From Listeria innocua (GTDB taxonomy: Bacteria; Bacillota; Bacilli; Lactobacillales; Listeriaceae), in the NCBI RefSeq assembly GCF_028596125.1, contig NZ_CP117229.1, positions 356,001-420,000 on the forward strand: a DNA stretch of 64,000 nucleotides, read 5' to 3'. A model generated the notes under the pieces. It made no database searches, was not told the origin of the DNA, and saw nothing but the letters and a program-made list of their open reading frames with translations. A program made the translations under genes and the position numbers. The stretch's first letter is position 1. The number at the start of each line of letters is the position of its first letter. Below, piece by piece: positions 42,433-53,225 of the stretch.

Positions 42433-42821
42433 CAGTCTTCTTTCCAATATTTTTGATTTTTGCTATGTTTCTAGGACTCGCAGCAAAAGTGCTATTAGCT
42501 ATTTGGATTTATAAAGATGCAGAACAACGCGGTATGAATGCGATTCTGTGGTGCCTATTAATGATTTTCATAAATGTAATTATTATTCTAGTTATTTATC
42601 TTATCGTTCGTACAAAAGGCGAGGTAATGAGAAAAAACTTAGGTCTACTTATTAGTGGGATTGGTGTAGCGGTAGTAAATACCTTTATCGTCATTATTGC
42701 CTGCATTTTCTTGCTGTTTTTCGCAGTAAACGATGGTGGAATGCATAATATGATGAACGATTATAACTACGATTATGACAATGAATATCAATATGATATG
42801 GACAACTGGCAAGAATTTTAA
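42423..42821 (+). CDS. Membrane protein with acidic Tyr/Asp/Asn tail, unknown function
   Basis: 132 residues: three hydrophobic segments (FPIFLIFAMFLGLAAKVLLAIWIY; NAILWCLLMIFINVIIILVIYLI; LGLLISGIGVAVVNTFIVIIACIFLLFF) and a low-complexity tail rich in Asp, Tyr and Asn (residues ~107-130). The IWIYKDAEQRGMN motif is seen in PLDc_N-like small membrane proteins. Translation is coupled to the preceding gene. Confidence 0.75.
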   Translation: MGIAVFFPIFLIFAMFLGLAAKVLLAIWIYKDAEQRGMNAILWCLLMIFINVIIILVIYLIVRTKGEVMRKNLGLLISGIGVAVVNTFIVIIACIFLLFFAVNDGGMHNMMNDYNYDYDNEYQYDMDNWQEF

Positions 42822-42831
42822 TAACATCTGT

Positions 42832-42867
42832 AAGAATCTGCTACCAAATATGGAGCAGATTCTTTTT
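42832..42867 (+). terminator. Terminator after the two membrane-protein genes
   Basis: Perfect 11-bp stem AAGAATCTGCT / AGCAGATTCTT, then TTT. Confidence 0.9.
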
Positions 42868-42928
42868 ATATTTACATAAAAGGGGTATAGACTATAAAAA
42901 AGTGAATCTCGACAAGGGGAATTGTTGA

Positions 42929-43936
42929 ATGGATACGGTTATTTTAATAACGGTTATTATCGTTATAATGGGGTTAGCGTTTGATTTTATAAATGGGTTT
43001 CACGATATTGCAAATGCCGTTGCTACGAGTATTTCCACTAGAGCGTTAAAACCACGTGTGGCGATTGGGATTGCTGCTGTGATGAACTTTTTAGGAGCGA
43101 TTTCTTTTACAGGAGTAGCCGAGTCGCTTACAAAGAGTATAGTGGATCCTTTTTCATTAAATAACGGAGAATTTGTGGTTTTATGTGGTTTAATTGCTGC
43201 GGTGATTTGGAATTTGATGACTTGGCTTGTTGGGATGCCGAGTAGTTCCTCGCACGCTCTTATTGGTGCGATAGCAGGTGCTTCTATTGCTTCTGCTAGT
43301 AGTTTTAGCGTGCTTAATTGGTCTGGATTTACAACGATTATTATCGCGTTAATAATTTCGCCAATCATTGGTTTTACAGTCGGTTATTTAATATATTCGC
43401 TGTTTAAAACCCTTTTTCATGATAAAAAACTTGGTAAAATGAATCGGCGTTTTCGTTTTATTCAAATTGGAACTGCAGCCGTTCAAGCATATTCTCACGG
43501 AACGAATGATGCCCAAAAAACAATGGGGATTATCACGCTAGCTTTAGTTGCAAGTGGACTTTTAAAAGAATCAGCTGGAATTCCGTTTTGGGTTCAAGTT
43601 AGTTGTGCGGCTTCCATGGCGATCGGTTCATCTGTCGGTGGTTACCGGATAATCAAAACAGTTGGAACAAAGATTATGAAAATTACACCAGTAACAGGAG
43701 TAGCTTCGGATTTAAGTTCGCTTTCAGTAATCATGTCAGCTACTTTAATCCATTTACCAGTGAGCACAACGCAAGTAATCGATAGCTCAATTATGGGTGT
43801 TGGAACTGCTAATCATAAAAAAGAAGTAAACTGGCGTACAGGTAAAAATATGGTGGTCACCTGGTTCATCACGTTACCATTAGCTGGACTCTTAGCGGCA
43901 GTGGTATACTGGATATCAGCAGCCATTTTCTTATAA
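42929..43936 (+). CDS. Low-affinity inorganic phosphate transporter (Pit family)
   Basis: A 335-residue permease. The two inverted Pit signature motifs are visible: GFHDIANAVATSI near the N-terminus and SHGTNDAQKTMGII in the second half. About ten membrane segments. It co-transports phosphate (as metal-phosphate) with protons. Followed 15 nt later by a VOC protein. Confidence 0.94.
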   Translation: MDTVILITVIIVIMGLAFDFINGFHDIANAVATSISTRALKPRVAIGIAAVMNFLGAISFTGVAESLTKSIVDPFSLNNGEFVVLCGLIAAVIWNLMTWLVGMPSSSSHALIGAIAGASIASASSFSVLNWSGFTTIIIALIISPIIGFTVGYLIYSLFKTLFHDKKLGKMNRRFRFIQIGTAAVQAYSHGTNDAQKTMGIITLALVASGLLKESAGIPFWVQVSCAASMAIGSSVGGYRIIKTVGTKIMKITPVTGVASDLSSLSVIMSATLIHLPVSTTQVIDSSIMGVGTANHKKEVNWRTGKNMVVTWFITLPLAGLLAAVVYWISAAIFL

Positions 43937-43951
43937 TTAGGAGGAATTTAA

Positions 43952-44332
43952 ATGAAAATAGAACATGTAGCTTTATGGACAAAAGATTTAGAAAAAATGA
44001 AACAATTTTATGTGACTTATTTTGGTGCAACAGCTAATGAATTATACGAAAATAAAACAAAAGGCTTCAAATCCTATTTTCTCTCTTTTAAAAGTGGGGC
44101 AAGGCTGGAAATTATGAGCCGCATCGATGTTGCTGGAAAAAACACCGGCGAAAGTTTAGGCTGGGCACATATTGCGATCGCAACGGACTCAAAAGAAGCC
44201 GTGGATGAACTAACAGAAAAAATAAGACAAGCTGGTTTTAGTGTCGCTGGTGAGGCGAGAACAACTGGAGACGGCTACTATGAAAGTGTAGTTCTTGATC
44301 CAGAAGGCAATCGAATAGAAATCACTTGTTAG
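43952..44332 (+). CDS. Glyoxalase/VOC-family protein
   Basis: A 126-residue vicinal-oxygen-chelate domain with metal-ligand positions His5 (IEHVALW), a Glu in ARLEIM, His in GWAHIAIA and Glu in RIEITC. All four ligands are in place, so it may be a lactoylglutathione lyase-like or antibiotic-modifying enzyme; the substrate is not known. SD TAGGAGG. Confidence 0.88.
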   Translation: MKIEHVALWTKDLEKMKQFYVTYFGATANELYENKTKGFKSYFLSFKSGARLEIMSRIDVAGKNTGESLGWAHIAIATDSKEAVDELTEKIRQAGFSVAGEARTTGDGYYESVVLDPEGNRIEITC

Positions 44333-44400
44333 TACCTATTTGTCACTAACTTATTTATCATGTAGTATACAGTTATACATATTATTGATGAGGTGAATTT

Positions 44401-44793
44401 ATGGATATTGTAACTAATAAAATTGTCGTAGAGAAATACAACTTTGAAACAACAATGGAAGAAAATCAACCGTTCGAAAACAAAATTGAATTAGAAGTCC
44501 ATGAAGTAGAACCAGTTGATGGAAACGTAGAATTAATGGCTAAAGGTAAGATTTTTAAAATCACGATTCCGTTTTTACTAGTTCTTGAAAATTTCCGGAT
44601 TGACGGTCGAATTAGCCGTATTATCCAGTTAAAAGACTTTTTTGGTCAATTTTCTGACTTAGAAGCAAAAGATGTGGAAGGTTTATCAAATCCACTAATT
44701 GATTACATTAAACGTCTTACTTACGATGTGACCGAAATTGCATTTGATGAGCCAGGGGTTAGTTTAGATTTTAATGCTAATCATAACGGCTAG
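44401..44793 (+). CDS. DUF1149-family protein (SecB-like fold)
   Basis: A 130-residue soluble protein whose C-terminal stretch IKRLTYDVTEIAFDEPGVSLDF is the signature of DUF1149, a SecB-like family of Firmicutes with unknown function. The start has GATGAGGTG upstream. Followed 12 nt later by the NusG_II protein. Confidence 0.75.
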   Translation: MDIVTNKIVVEKYNFETTMEENQPFENKIELEVHEVEPVDGNVELMAKGKIFKITIPFLLVLENFRIDGRISRIIQLKDFFGQFSDLEAKDVEGLSNPLIDYIKRLTYDVTEIAFDEPGVSLDFNANHNG

Positions 44794-44805
44794 ATAGGAG
44801 AAGAA

Positions 44806-45228
44806 ATGCGCCAATATATGAAAATGGTACGCCCATTTGATTTTGTAATTATCGTTGCACTGATTTTGGGTTCGTTTTTACCACTATTGTTATTTTCCGT
44901 TGCTGAGGCTAAAAATACCGGCGATGAAGTCGTAGCAATCATTTCACAAAATGGCAAAGTAATTCGGGAAATTCCGCTAACAGGTCATAAAGGAAATGAG
45001 CAATTTACGATTAAAGGAAAAGGCGCACAATATAATTTGATGGAAGTAGACGGCGAGCGAATTCGCATCAAAGAAGATAACAGCCCTGACCAAGTTGGTG
45101 TGAAAATGGGCTGGAAATCTAAAGCTGGTGACACCATTGTTTGTTTACCCCATAAAGTATTCGTGGAAATAAAATCAACACAGAAAGATAGCAAAGATCC
45201 TGATACAGATTTAATTGTGCCAAATTAA
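44806..45228 (+). CDS. Membrane-anchored NusG domain II protein
   Basis: 140 residues: a single N-terminal anchor (FDFVIIVALILGSFLPLLLFSV) and an extracellular NusG_II beta domain (VIREIPLTGHKGNEQFTIKGKGAQYNLMEVDGERIRIKEDNSPDQVGVKMGWKSKAGDTIVCLPHKVFVEI). The domain family is common in Firmicutes but its role is unknown. SD GGAGAAG. Confidence 0.85.
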   Translation: MRQYMKMVRPFDFVIIVALILGSFLPLLLFSVAEAKNTGDEVVAIISQNGKVIREIPLTGHKGNEQFTIKGKGAQYNLMEVDGERIRIKEDNSPDQVGVKMGWKSKAGDTIVCLPHKVFVEIKSTQKDSKDPDTDLIVPN

Positions 45229-45269
45229 AAAAAACAGCAAGCGCCAAATACTGGGCTTGCTGTTTTTTA
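45229..45269. terminator. Bidirectional terminator
   Basis: Perfect 14-bp stem AAAAAACAGCAAGC / GCTTGCTGTTTTTT shared by the NusG_II gene and the convergent rph. Confidence 0.93.
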
Positions 45270-45270
45270 T

Positions 45271-47935
<2,665 letters not shown>

Positions 47936-47941
47936 TAAAGT

Positions 47942-48069
47942 AGGGATTTCTTTACGTAAGTCTATTTAAGCGATTATATCTTTATAAATTTACCATGAAT
48001 CCAGCTATTTTTCAATTAAAAACCAATATAAAAAGCAAAATTTCTCGTATTAAGAAATTTTGCTTTTAT
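47942..48069 (+). ncRNA. Small RNA of about 128 nt (probably Rli27)
   Basis: A strong promoter, no credible ORF and a perfect 15-bp terminator hairpin (48031-48067) define a transcript of about 128 nt between rph and the TolA-like gene. From memory the Listeria sRNA Rli27 (about 130 nt) maps to this gap. It has been reported to pair with the mRNA leader of a surface protein. Its 5' part carries TTTCTTTACGTAAG, which recurs upstream of the XRE gene at 52229. Confidence 0.8.
48031..48067. terminator. Bidirectional terminator of the sRNA and the TolA-like gene
   Basis: Perfect 15-bp stem AAAAGCAAAATTTCT / AGAAATTTTGCTTTT with a CGTATTA loop. Confidence 0.95.
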
Positions 48070-48071
48070 TT

Positions 48072-48947
48072 TTATTGCTCGAATTTACATAGTGATAAGT
48101 TTCTAGATTTAGCTTCTGCAATGGTTACAGCTGTTTCGCCGTTTGAGTTGTTTAAACCACGACAGTTTTGGTCGTAATGGTATTTTTTGCCAGTTGCAGT
48201 GATATAAACCATTTCGCCTTGTTTATTACTTGTATCTGGTTTCGGAGCAGAGCGTTTTGCTTCAGCTCGTTTTGCCTCAGCAGCTTTCTTTTCGGCGGCA
48301 GCTTTTTCGGCAGCGGCTTTTGCATCGGCAGTTCTTTTTTCAGCGGCAGCTTTTTCATCTGCAATTCGTTTTTCTTCTGCGGCAACTCGTTCACGTTCTA
48401 CTCGCTCTGCCTCAGCTTTTTCAGCAGCAACACGCTCGGCTTCAGCTTTATCAGCAAGCTTTTTCGTGTAACCGGGGCTCATTTCTAATGATAGTGTTTG
48501 TTCTTTCGTTTTTCCATCAATAGTAATAGAAAGAACAGCATCTTGGGCCCGGTCAAGTTCATTTACACGAAGGCTGAATTTTCCGTCCTCGTCTGCGGTT
48601 GCAGTTGCATCTGGATTATCAACAAAATCTAACGTTACTTCAGCGCCAGGGTTTGTTTTTCCTTCGACAACAATAGCTCCGTCATCCGTTGTTTTAAAGG
48701 TCTTTTCTGCTTTTAAAAGTGGTTCAACTGTAACTTTCTTTGTTTTTTCTTCTTGCTTAGGTTTCTCTGTGGATGCTTCCTCTTTCTCGCTTGGCACAAT
48801 AGCAGAGCCAATAAAAATAGCTAAAATCGAACTAATAATTACAATTTGCGTTTTTCTACGTGGCCATTTTTTCTTTCTAAAACTTATAAGCCCATAAATC
48901 AACACACCAATACCTACTAGAAACAGTATTGTCCCAAATCCCGTCAT
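48072..48947 (-). CDS. Membrane-anchored TolA-like coiled-coil protein with C-terminal Cys/His domain
   Basis: 291 residues: two N-terminal membrane segments (ILFLVGIGVLIYGLISF; IVIISSILAIFIGSAIV), an Ig-like domain (residues ~75-150, GAIVVEGKTNPGAEVTLDF...), a long Ala/Glu/Lys coiled coil of (A/E)AERV/KAAAEK repeats (~160-245) and a C-terminal module YHYDQNCRGLNNSN...LSLCKFEQ with two Cys, as in the small metal-binding tails of some secreted nucleases. No enzyme domain seen. ATG 48947 with GGGAGAGGGAG upstream; codons before it lack a ribosome site. The exported part may touch the cell wall. Confidence 0.8.
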   Translation of the reverse strand: MTGFGTILFLVGIGVLIYGLISFRKKKWPRRKTQIVIISSILAIFIGSAIVPSEKEEASTEKPKQEEKTKKVTVEPLLKAEKTFKTTDDGAIVVEGKTNPGAEVTLDFVDNPDATATADEDGKFSLRVNELDRAQDAVLSITIDGKTKEQTLSLEMSPGYTKKLADKAEAERVAAEKAEAERVERERVAAEEKRIADEKAAAEKRTADAKAAAEKAAAEKKAAEAKRAEAKRSAPKPDTSNKQGEMVYITATGKKYHYDQNCRGLNNSNGETAVTIAEAKSRNLSLCKFEQ

Positions 48948-49033
48948 AAAAAACTCCCTCTCCCTTTTTTTGTCTAACGATTTATTATAGGCATAATGTG
49001 AGGTTGTGCACAAGAGGGTTTAAGTAAAAAAAA

Positions 49034-49258
49034 CTATTTTTTTGTACGTTCTGCTAAGGCATTGCATAAAATTCCAATAAAAAGCATCAAAATCATAAAA
49101 ATTGTCACAGATTTCATCCATATTATATTAGAAAAAAAGGTGCTGTTGAAATTTAAAAAAACCAAAACAGGACCGATAAATGCTAGTAATAAGCTAATTG
49201 GAATCAGATAAAAGGCAAGTTTGCCAAGTTCTTTTAAGTTGTTTTTAATAGCAATCAT
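49034..49258 (-). CDS. Small two-helix membrane protein
   Basis: 74 residues with two membrane segments (LAFYLIPISLLLAFIGPVLVF; SVTIFMILMLFIGILCNAL). The ATG at 49258 is abutted directly by AAAAAGGAGG, too close for normal use; an internal non-AUG start or unusual initiation is possible. I do not recognise the family. Confidence 0.6.
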   Translation of the reverse strand: MIAIKNNLKELGKLAFYLIPISLLLAFIGPVLVFLNFNSTFFSNIIWMKSVTIFMILMLFIGILCNALAERTKK

Positions 49259-49380
49259 CCTCCTTTTTTAAGCTTTCAACAGGAGTATACTACAAAAAAT
49301 GGCAAAAAAGAACCCTCTTGAATAATACAGATGATTGCTTTATGATGAAGGAAAGACAAGCGTTTTGGAGGTGCTTAAAG

Positions 49381-49572
49381 ATGACGAAACCAATAGAAGA
49401 AATCGGCGCAGAAATTGGCGCTAAAACAGAAAAAGTTGCACGTAAAACTGGAGAAATTGCAGGAACTGTAGCTAAAGTTTCTATTTATGGTTCGATTTGG
49501 GCTGTAAAAACTGGGGTAAACAAGTCTCGTGCCTTTACTCGAGGATTTAAACAAGGTTGGTCTGGCAAATAA
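49381..49572 (+). CDS. Small basic protein, unknown function
   Basis: 63 residues: Glu/Lys/Ala-rich N-terminal half with a heptad-like pattern (EEIGAEIGAKTEKVARKTGEIAG), then VSIYGSIWAVKTGVNKSRAF and a basic end. TTTTGGAGGT lies upstream at good spacing. It resembles small YtxH- or phasin-like stress proteins but no family is certain. It lies 26 nt before the ZIP transporter gene and may be co-transcribed. Confidence 0.72.
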   Translation: MTKPIEEIGAEIGAKTEKVARKTGEIAGTVAKVSIYGSIWAVKTGVNKSRAFTRGFKQGWSGK

Positions 49573-49598
49573 TATAGTCAAAAAAGGGAGAAAGTGAA

Positions 49599-50408
49599 TT
49601 GTTAAGTTACTTATCGACGTTAAACCCGGTACTTTTAGCATTACTAGCAGGAATCTTCACCTGGGCTTGTACAGCAGCGGGAGCATCACTCGTGTTTTTC
49701 TTTAAAAATTTAAATAAAAAATGGGGCAATGTAATGCTCGGTTTTGCTGCTGGTGTTATGCTCGCAGCTAGTTTTTGGTCACTTCTTGCACCTGCAATCG
49801 AAATGAGCAAGGATTTAGGGAAATTTTCTTTTGTGCCAGCTTTAGTCGGTTTTTTACTCGGTGGCATATTTTTGCGTGTCATTGATCGCATTATTCCTCA
49901 CTTGCATTTTGGATTTCCCGAACAAGCAAAAGAAGGTCCTAAAACATCACTTCGAAAAAGTATTTTGCTAGTGCTTTCGATTACGATTCATAATATTCCA
50001 GAAGGCGCGGCTGTTGGTGTGGCTTTTGGGGCTGTCATAACTGGTGATACGGAAACGCTTATTACTGCGATTGTATTAGCACTTGGAATCGGCATTCAAA
50101 ATTTTCCAGAGGGAGCAGCTGTTTCGATTCCATTACGCGGGGAAGGTTTATCAAGAGGGAAGAGCTTTTGGTACGGACAGTTATCTGCAGTAGTTGAGCC
50201 GATTTTTGCCGTTATCGGTGCTGTTTTAGTTGTTTTTGTTACACCTATCCTGCCATTTGCGCTTGCATTTGCCGCTGGAGCGATGATTTTCGTGATTGTG
50301 GAAGAGCTAATACCTGAATCTCAAGTGGAAGGTTCAGCCGATTTAGCAACGGCTGCAACTATGGCTGGTTTTGCAGTTATGATGGTTTTAGACGTAGCTT
50401 TAGGATAA
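49599..50408 (+). CDS. ZIP-family metal transporter
   Basis: A 269-residue permease with the ZIP motifs in order: [14 protein letters not shown] in helix 4 and [16 protein letters not shown] in helix 5, both containing metal ligands. About eight membrane segments. It takes up zinc or a related divalent metal (the GufA-like branch). TTG start with AAGGGAG 8 nt upstream. Confidence 0.92.
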   Translation: MLSYLSTLNPVLLALLAGIFTWACTAAGASLVFFFKNLNKKWGNVMLGFAAGVMLAASFWSLLAPAIEMSKDLGKFSFVPALVGFLLGGIFLRVIDRIIPHLHFGFPEQAKEGPKTSLRKSILLVLSITIHNIPEGAAVGVAFGAVITGDTETLITAIVLALGIGIQNFPEGAAVSIPLRGEGLSRGKSFWYGQLSAVVEPIFAVIGAVLVVFVTPILPFALAFAAGAMIFVIVEELIPESQVEGSADLATAATMAGFAVMMVLDVALG

Positions 50409-50418
50409 ATAATAACCT

Positions 50419-50466
50419 GCCGTAGAAACGTTATTTAATATTTGCGAAATACGTTTTTTTACGGTA
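50419..50466 (+). terminator. Large imperfect hairpin after the ZIP gene
   Basis: CCGTAGAAACGT / ACGTTTTTTTACGG arms of about 18 nt with small bulges; the T tract lies inside the right arm. Likely a terminator. Confidence 0.6.
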
Positions 50467-50475
50467 GAATAAATA

Positions 50476-50489
50476 GTGAAATATTTCAC
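50476..50489. promoter_or_regulatory. Perfect 14-bp palindrome upstream of pgdA
   Basis: GTGAAATATTTCAC, a perfect dyad in the gap between ZIP and pgdA. Regulator unknown. Confidence 0.45.
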
Positions 50490-50530
50490 AATATGCTAGT
50501 TTTCAGGGGTAATCCTGTAACTATAAATTG

Positions 50531-50570
50531 GACACGGAAAAAAGCTCCCACTTTATCCGTGTCTTTTTTG
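50531..50570 (+). terminator. Terminator-like hairpin in the pgdA leader
   Basis: GACACGGA / TCCGTGTC stem with a 17-nt loop, followed by TTTTTT, 130 bp upstream of the pgdA start. No ORF ends nearby, so it either ends a short RNA or acts as an attenuator. Confidence 0.75.
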
Positions 50571-50701
50571 TAACAAATGTTACGATTCTGTTGGTTCTAT
50601 TTTCCTATTTTAGTACAAAAACTAGAAACTTGTTTTTTTTCATGTATAATTGTTTTATACGAAAAACTGGGGAAGGTTTTTCTAAAGGTGAGGTGCATAA
50701 T

Positions 50702-52102
50702 GTGAAAATAAGGTGGATTAAAGTTTCACTAGTTACGATTCTCATTATTGCCGTGGTTTTTGTTGGTGTCATAGGGTTCCAAAAATACCAATTTTCAAAG
50801 TCGCGCAACAAAGTAATAATGCAGATGGATAGACTAATGAAAGACCAAGATGGAGGTAATTTTCGCCGCTTGGATAAGAAAGAGGACGGAGTAGAAATTA
50901 TTTCTTATATTCCTAAAACTTCCACGAAACAAGACAACGAAATTATCCAGAAAGAAATTGAAAAGGCTAAATCTGCAGAAATAAAGAAATTAAACAGAGA
51001 TAAAGATAAGCAAGGGATTATTTTTTACACTTATCAAAAGCAGAAAATGGCCGAGCAAGTAGTATCTTACAAAGCTGTCCAATCTGAGTACGTAAAAGAA
51101 GGTAAAACTAAATTTGTACTTAAGGACAAAAAAGATATTTGCAAAAACATTGTCACTGACGCCAAAACAGGCGCTCTGTTAACACTTGGGGATGTGTTAA
51201 TAAAAAATGACGAAACAAAATTAAATTTAAAGACTGCAGCAGAGCAAGAACTTATTAAAACAGGGGACATTCCTTTAAAAGATGTTGGGAAACTCGGAGG
51301 AATAAAGAGCTTAGTGAAATGGGATCAAACTGATTTTGAACTTACTAACTCGGAACTAATTGTACCAGTTGAAGCACCAGGGATTTCAGGACCGAAAAAA
51401 GTAAATCTAAAACTTGCTGACATTGCTAGTTCTGTGAATAAACGTTACTTACCAAGCAGCGTAAAAGTCCCAGAAATACCAAAAGCAAAAACAAACAAAC
51501 GTATTGCACTTACTTTTGATGATGGCCCAAGCGCTTCAGTAACACCAGGCGTACTAGATACATTGAAACGCTATGATGTAAAAGCGACATTCTTTGTACT
51601 TGGCTCTAGTGTTGTGCAAAATCCAGGTTTAGTAAAACGTGAATTAGATGAAGGACACCAAGTTGGTAGTCACTCATGGGATCATCCACAGTTAACTAAA
51701 CTATCGGAACAAGAAGTTTACAACCAGATTCTACAAACACAAAAAGTTGTTTTTGATCAAACAGGTTATTTTCCAACGACAATGCGTCCTCCTTATGGCG
51801 CAGTAAACAAAAAGGTTGCTGATGAAATTGGACTTCCGATTATTCAGTGGTCTGTTGATACAGAAGATTGGAAAAATAAAAACGCAAAAGTAGTTACTCA
51901 AAGAGTCCTTGCTGGTGCAACGGACGGAGCGATTGTGCTAATGCATGATATTCATAAAACAACTGCTGCGAGCTTAGATGAAACGTTGAAACAACTGAAA
52001 AGTCAAGGCTTCGAATTTGTAACTATTAACGAACTTTATGGAGAGAAATTGCAGATTGGTAAGCAATATTTCGATAAAACAGAGTCGAGAATGGTGAAGT
52101 AA
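50702..52102 (+). CDS. pgdA: Peptidoglycan N-acetylglucosamine deacetylase PgdA
   Basis: A 466-residue type II membrane protein: an N-terminal anchor (VSLVTILIIAVVFVGVIGF), a ~240-residue extracellular lead domain and a C-terminal NodB polysaccharide deacetylase. Motifs: TFDDGPS (catalytic base Asp273, metal Asp274), HSWDHP (His324, His328), RPPYGA, VDTEDW and LMHDIH. It deacetylates GlcNAc in the wall, giving lysozyme resistance, a known Listeria virulence trait. GTG 50702 gives the known length; the frame upstream contains a promoter (TATAAT at 50645) and terminator and is not coding. Confidence 0.95.
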   Translation: MKIRWIKVSLVTILIIAVVFVGVIGFQKYQFSKSRNKVIMQMDRLMKDQDGGNFRRLDKKEDGVEIISYIPKTSTKQDNEIIQKEIEKAKSAEIKKLNRDKDKQGIIFYTYQKQKMAEQVVSYKAVQSEYVKEGKTKFVLKDKKDICKNIVTDAKTGALLTLGDVLIKNDETKLNLKTAAEQELIKTGDIPLKDVGKLGGIKSLVKWDQTDFELTNSELIVPVEAPGISGPKKVNLKLADIASSVNKRYLPSSVKVPEIPKAKTNKRIALTFDDGPSASVTPGVLDTLKRYDVKATFFVLGSSVVQNPGLVKRELDEGHQVGSHSWDHPQLTKLSEQEVYNQILQTQKVVFDQTGYFPTTMRPPYGAVNKKVADEIGLPIIQWSVDTEDWKNKNAKVVTQRVLAGATDGAIVLMHDIHKTTAASLDETLKQLKSQGFEFVTINELYGEKLQIGKQYFDKTESRMVK

Positions 52103-52110
52103 AAGAAGAG

Positions 52111-52146
52111 TAGCTAAGATGAGTAATCATTTTAGCTATTTTTTTA
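52111..52146 (+). terminator. Terminator of pgdA
   Basis: TAGCTAAGATGA / TCATTTTAGCTA stem (one A-C/G-T mismatch) around GTAA, followed by TTTTTT. Confidence 0.8.
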
Positions 52147-52197
52147 TATTTCATGTTAAGTTTTCTTTACGTAAGAGGATTTTTATTTTATACTAAG

Positions 52198-52215
52198 TGT
52201 AAATATATCTTTACA
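52198..52215. promoter_or_regulatory. Candidate operator of the XRE regulator
   Basis: TGTAAA-TATATC-TTTACA inverted repeat just downstream of a TATACT -10 (52189-52194), where an XRE autorepressor would bind. Confidence 0.5.
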
Positions 52216-52228
52216 TGGTGGTGGTTAT

Positions 52229-52432
52229 TTGAAAGTTAGTAATAAAGTGAGGCAGTTGCGAGAAGAAAGAGCTATTGGCCAAAATGAGTTAGCTCTTGCA
52301 TTAGAAGTTTCGCGACAAACAATCCATGCCATTGAAAAAGGGAAGTATAATCCTAGTTTAGAGCTGAGCTTGAAGATGGCGAGGTATTTTCATTTAACAA
52401 TTGAAGAGATTTTTCAACTAGAGGAGGATTAG
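52229..52432 (+). CDS. Small XRE-family (Cro/CI) regulator
   Basis: A 67-residue single HTH_3 domain (VRQLREERAIGQNELALALEVSRQTIHAIEKGKYNPSLELSLKMARYF). It is translationally near-coupled (1 nt gap) to the membrane-protein gene after it. Stand-alone HTHs of this size often control the adjacent gene. TTG start with TGGTGGTGG upstream. Confidence 0.9.
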   Translation: MKVSNKVRQLREERAIGQNELALALEVSRQTIHAIEKGKYNPSLELSLKMARYFHLTIEEIFQLEED

Positions 52433-52433
52433 T

Positions 52434-52844
52434 ATGAAACGATACATTATTAATCGAGGTATTACGGTAGTTGCAACAATTATATATATGTTTCCACTTC
52501 TAGGAATTATTAAAGGGGAAAAAATATTTGGGGATATCGTTACGCCAATTGTTATGATTATTGCGGCTTTAATTGGGACACTAACTTCTATGTTCTTATT
52601 TGAAAATAAATCAAAGCGAGAATATGAGCAAGAAAAAATAGAAAAAGATGAAAGATATATCAATAATCGCAAAACATTTTCTTATTATGTACTTATTGTT
52701 TTAGCTTTGACGATACCAATTGTGTTGATTGTGCTGAATTTATACGGGATTGAACAAATCTCCATTTCGAGTTTGACAATCATTTTTCTTATCTTCTGTT
52801 TTGCATATATGATTGCTTTGGAATTCATCCGGAAAAAAGTATGA
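52434..52844 (+). CDS. Four-helix membrane protein (DUF2178-like) paired with XRE regulator
   Basis: 136 residues with four membrane segments and a cytoplasmic EKIEKDERYINNRKTFSYYVL loop, a motif of the DUF2178-like proteins that are encoded next to small XRE regulators in many Firmicutes. Function unknown; the pairing suggests a membrane sensor or antiporter for the regulator. Confidence 0.78.
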   Translation: MKRYIINRGITVVATIIYMFPLLGIIKGEKIFGDIVTPIVMIIAALIGTLTSMFLFENKSKREYEQEKIEKDERYINNRKTFSYYVLIVLALTIPIVLIVLNLYGIEQISISSLTIIFLIFCFAYMIALEFIRKKV

Positions 52845-52853
52845 TTGTAGGCA

Positions 52854-52886
52854 AAATAAAAAACATCCAACTTTTTCGTTGCATGT
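52854..52886 (-). terminator. Terminator of the S24-like gene
   Basis: On the minus strand, ACATGCAAC / GTTGGATGT stem, loop GAAAAA, followed by six T. Confidence 0.75.
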
Positions 52887-52896
52887 TGCCTAGCAT

Positions 52897-53196
52897 TTAC
52901 CAAATTTTGGTGACAATGCCATAAATACTATTACGTGTAATCCAACCATTCACGTGTTTGTGATTATTAGAAATTTGATATTGTTTGCCGCGGATTTTAC
53001 TGATTTTATGTGTAAAAAAGCTACCGCGAACTTTGCAAAATACAATGTCGTTTACTTTGAGTTCTCTCGTGCCAATCGGTTCTAAACGAACAGGTTGCAT
53101 TGATTTAATCAAAGGCAACATCGAATTTCCGCCTTCTTTATAACGCTCAATGGTTTCGCCACGTCTGAGTATTTCTACTGCATCAAGGCTTCTCAT
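52897..53196 (-). CDS. S24/S26-like peptidase domain protein
   Basis: A 99-residue protein with GGNSMLPLIKSMQPVRLEP (putative Ser nucleophile at GxSMxP) and DIVFCKVRGSFFTHKISKI (putative Lys region), the core of LexA/UmuD-type S24 or signal peptidase-like folds. It lacks a DNA-binding domain and membrane anchor, so it is a solo catalytic-fold protein of unknown target. Minus-strand start has AGAAAGGAG upstream and a good promoter. Confidence 0.75.
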   Translation of the reverse strand: MRSLDAVEILRRGETIERYKEGGNSMLPLIKSMQPVRLEPIGTRELKVNDIVFCKVRGSFFTHKISKIRGKQYQISNNHKHVNGWITRNSIYGIVTKIW

Positions 53197-53225
53197 AATT
53201 ATGCTCCTTTCTTGTTGTTAGTGCC

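Noticed and set aside
48168-48523. Two plus-strand ORFs rich in Phe/Ser/Leu opposite the TolA-like gene
   Set aside because: They mirror the Ala/Glu/Lys-rich coiled coil on the other strand and have no ribosome site.
50528-50701. N-terminal extension of pgdA by 58 codons
   Set aside because: The stretch includes a terminator hairpin and a promoter -10, and the GTG at 50702 gives the known PgdA length and a normal anchor.
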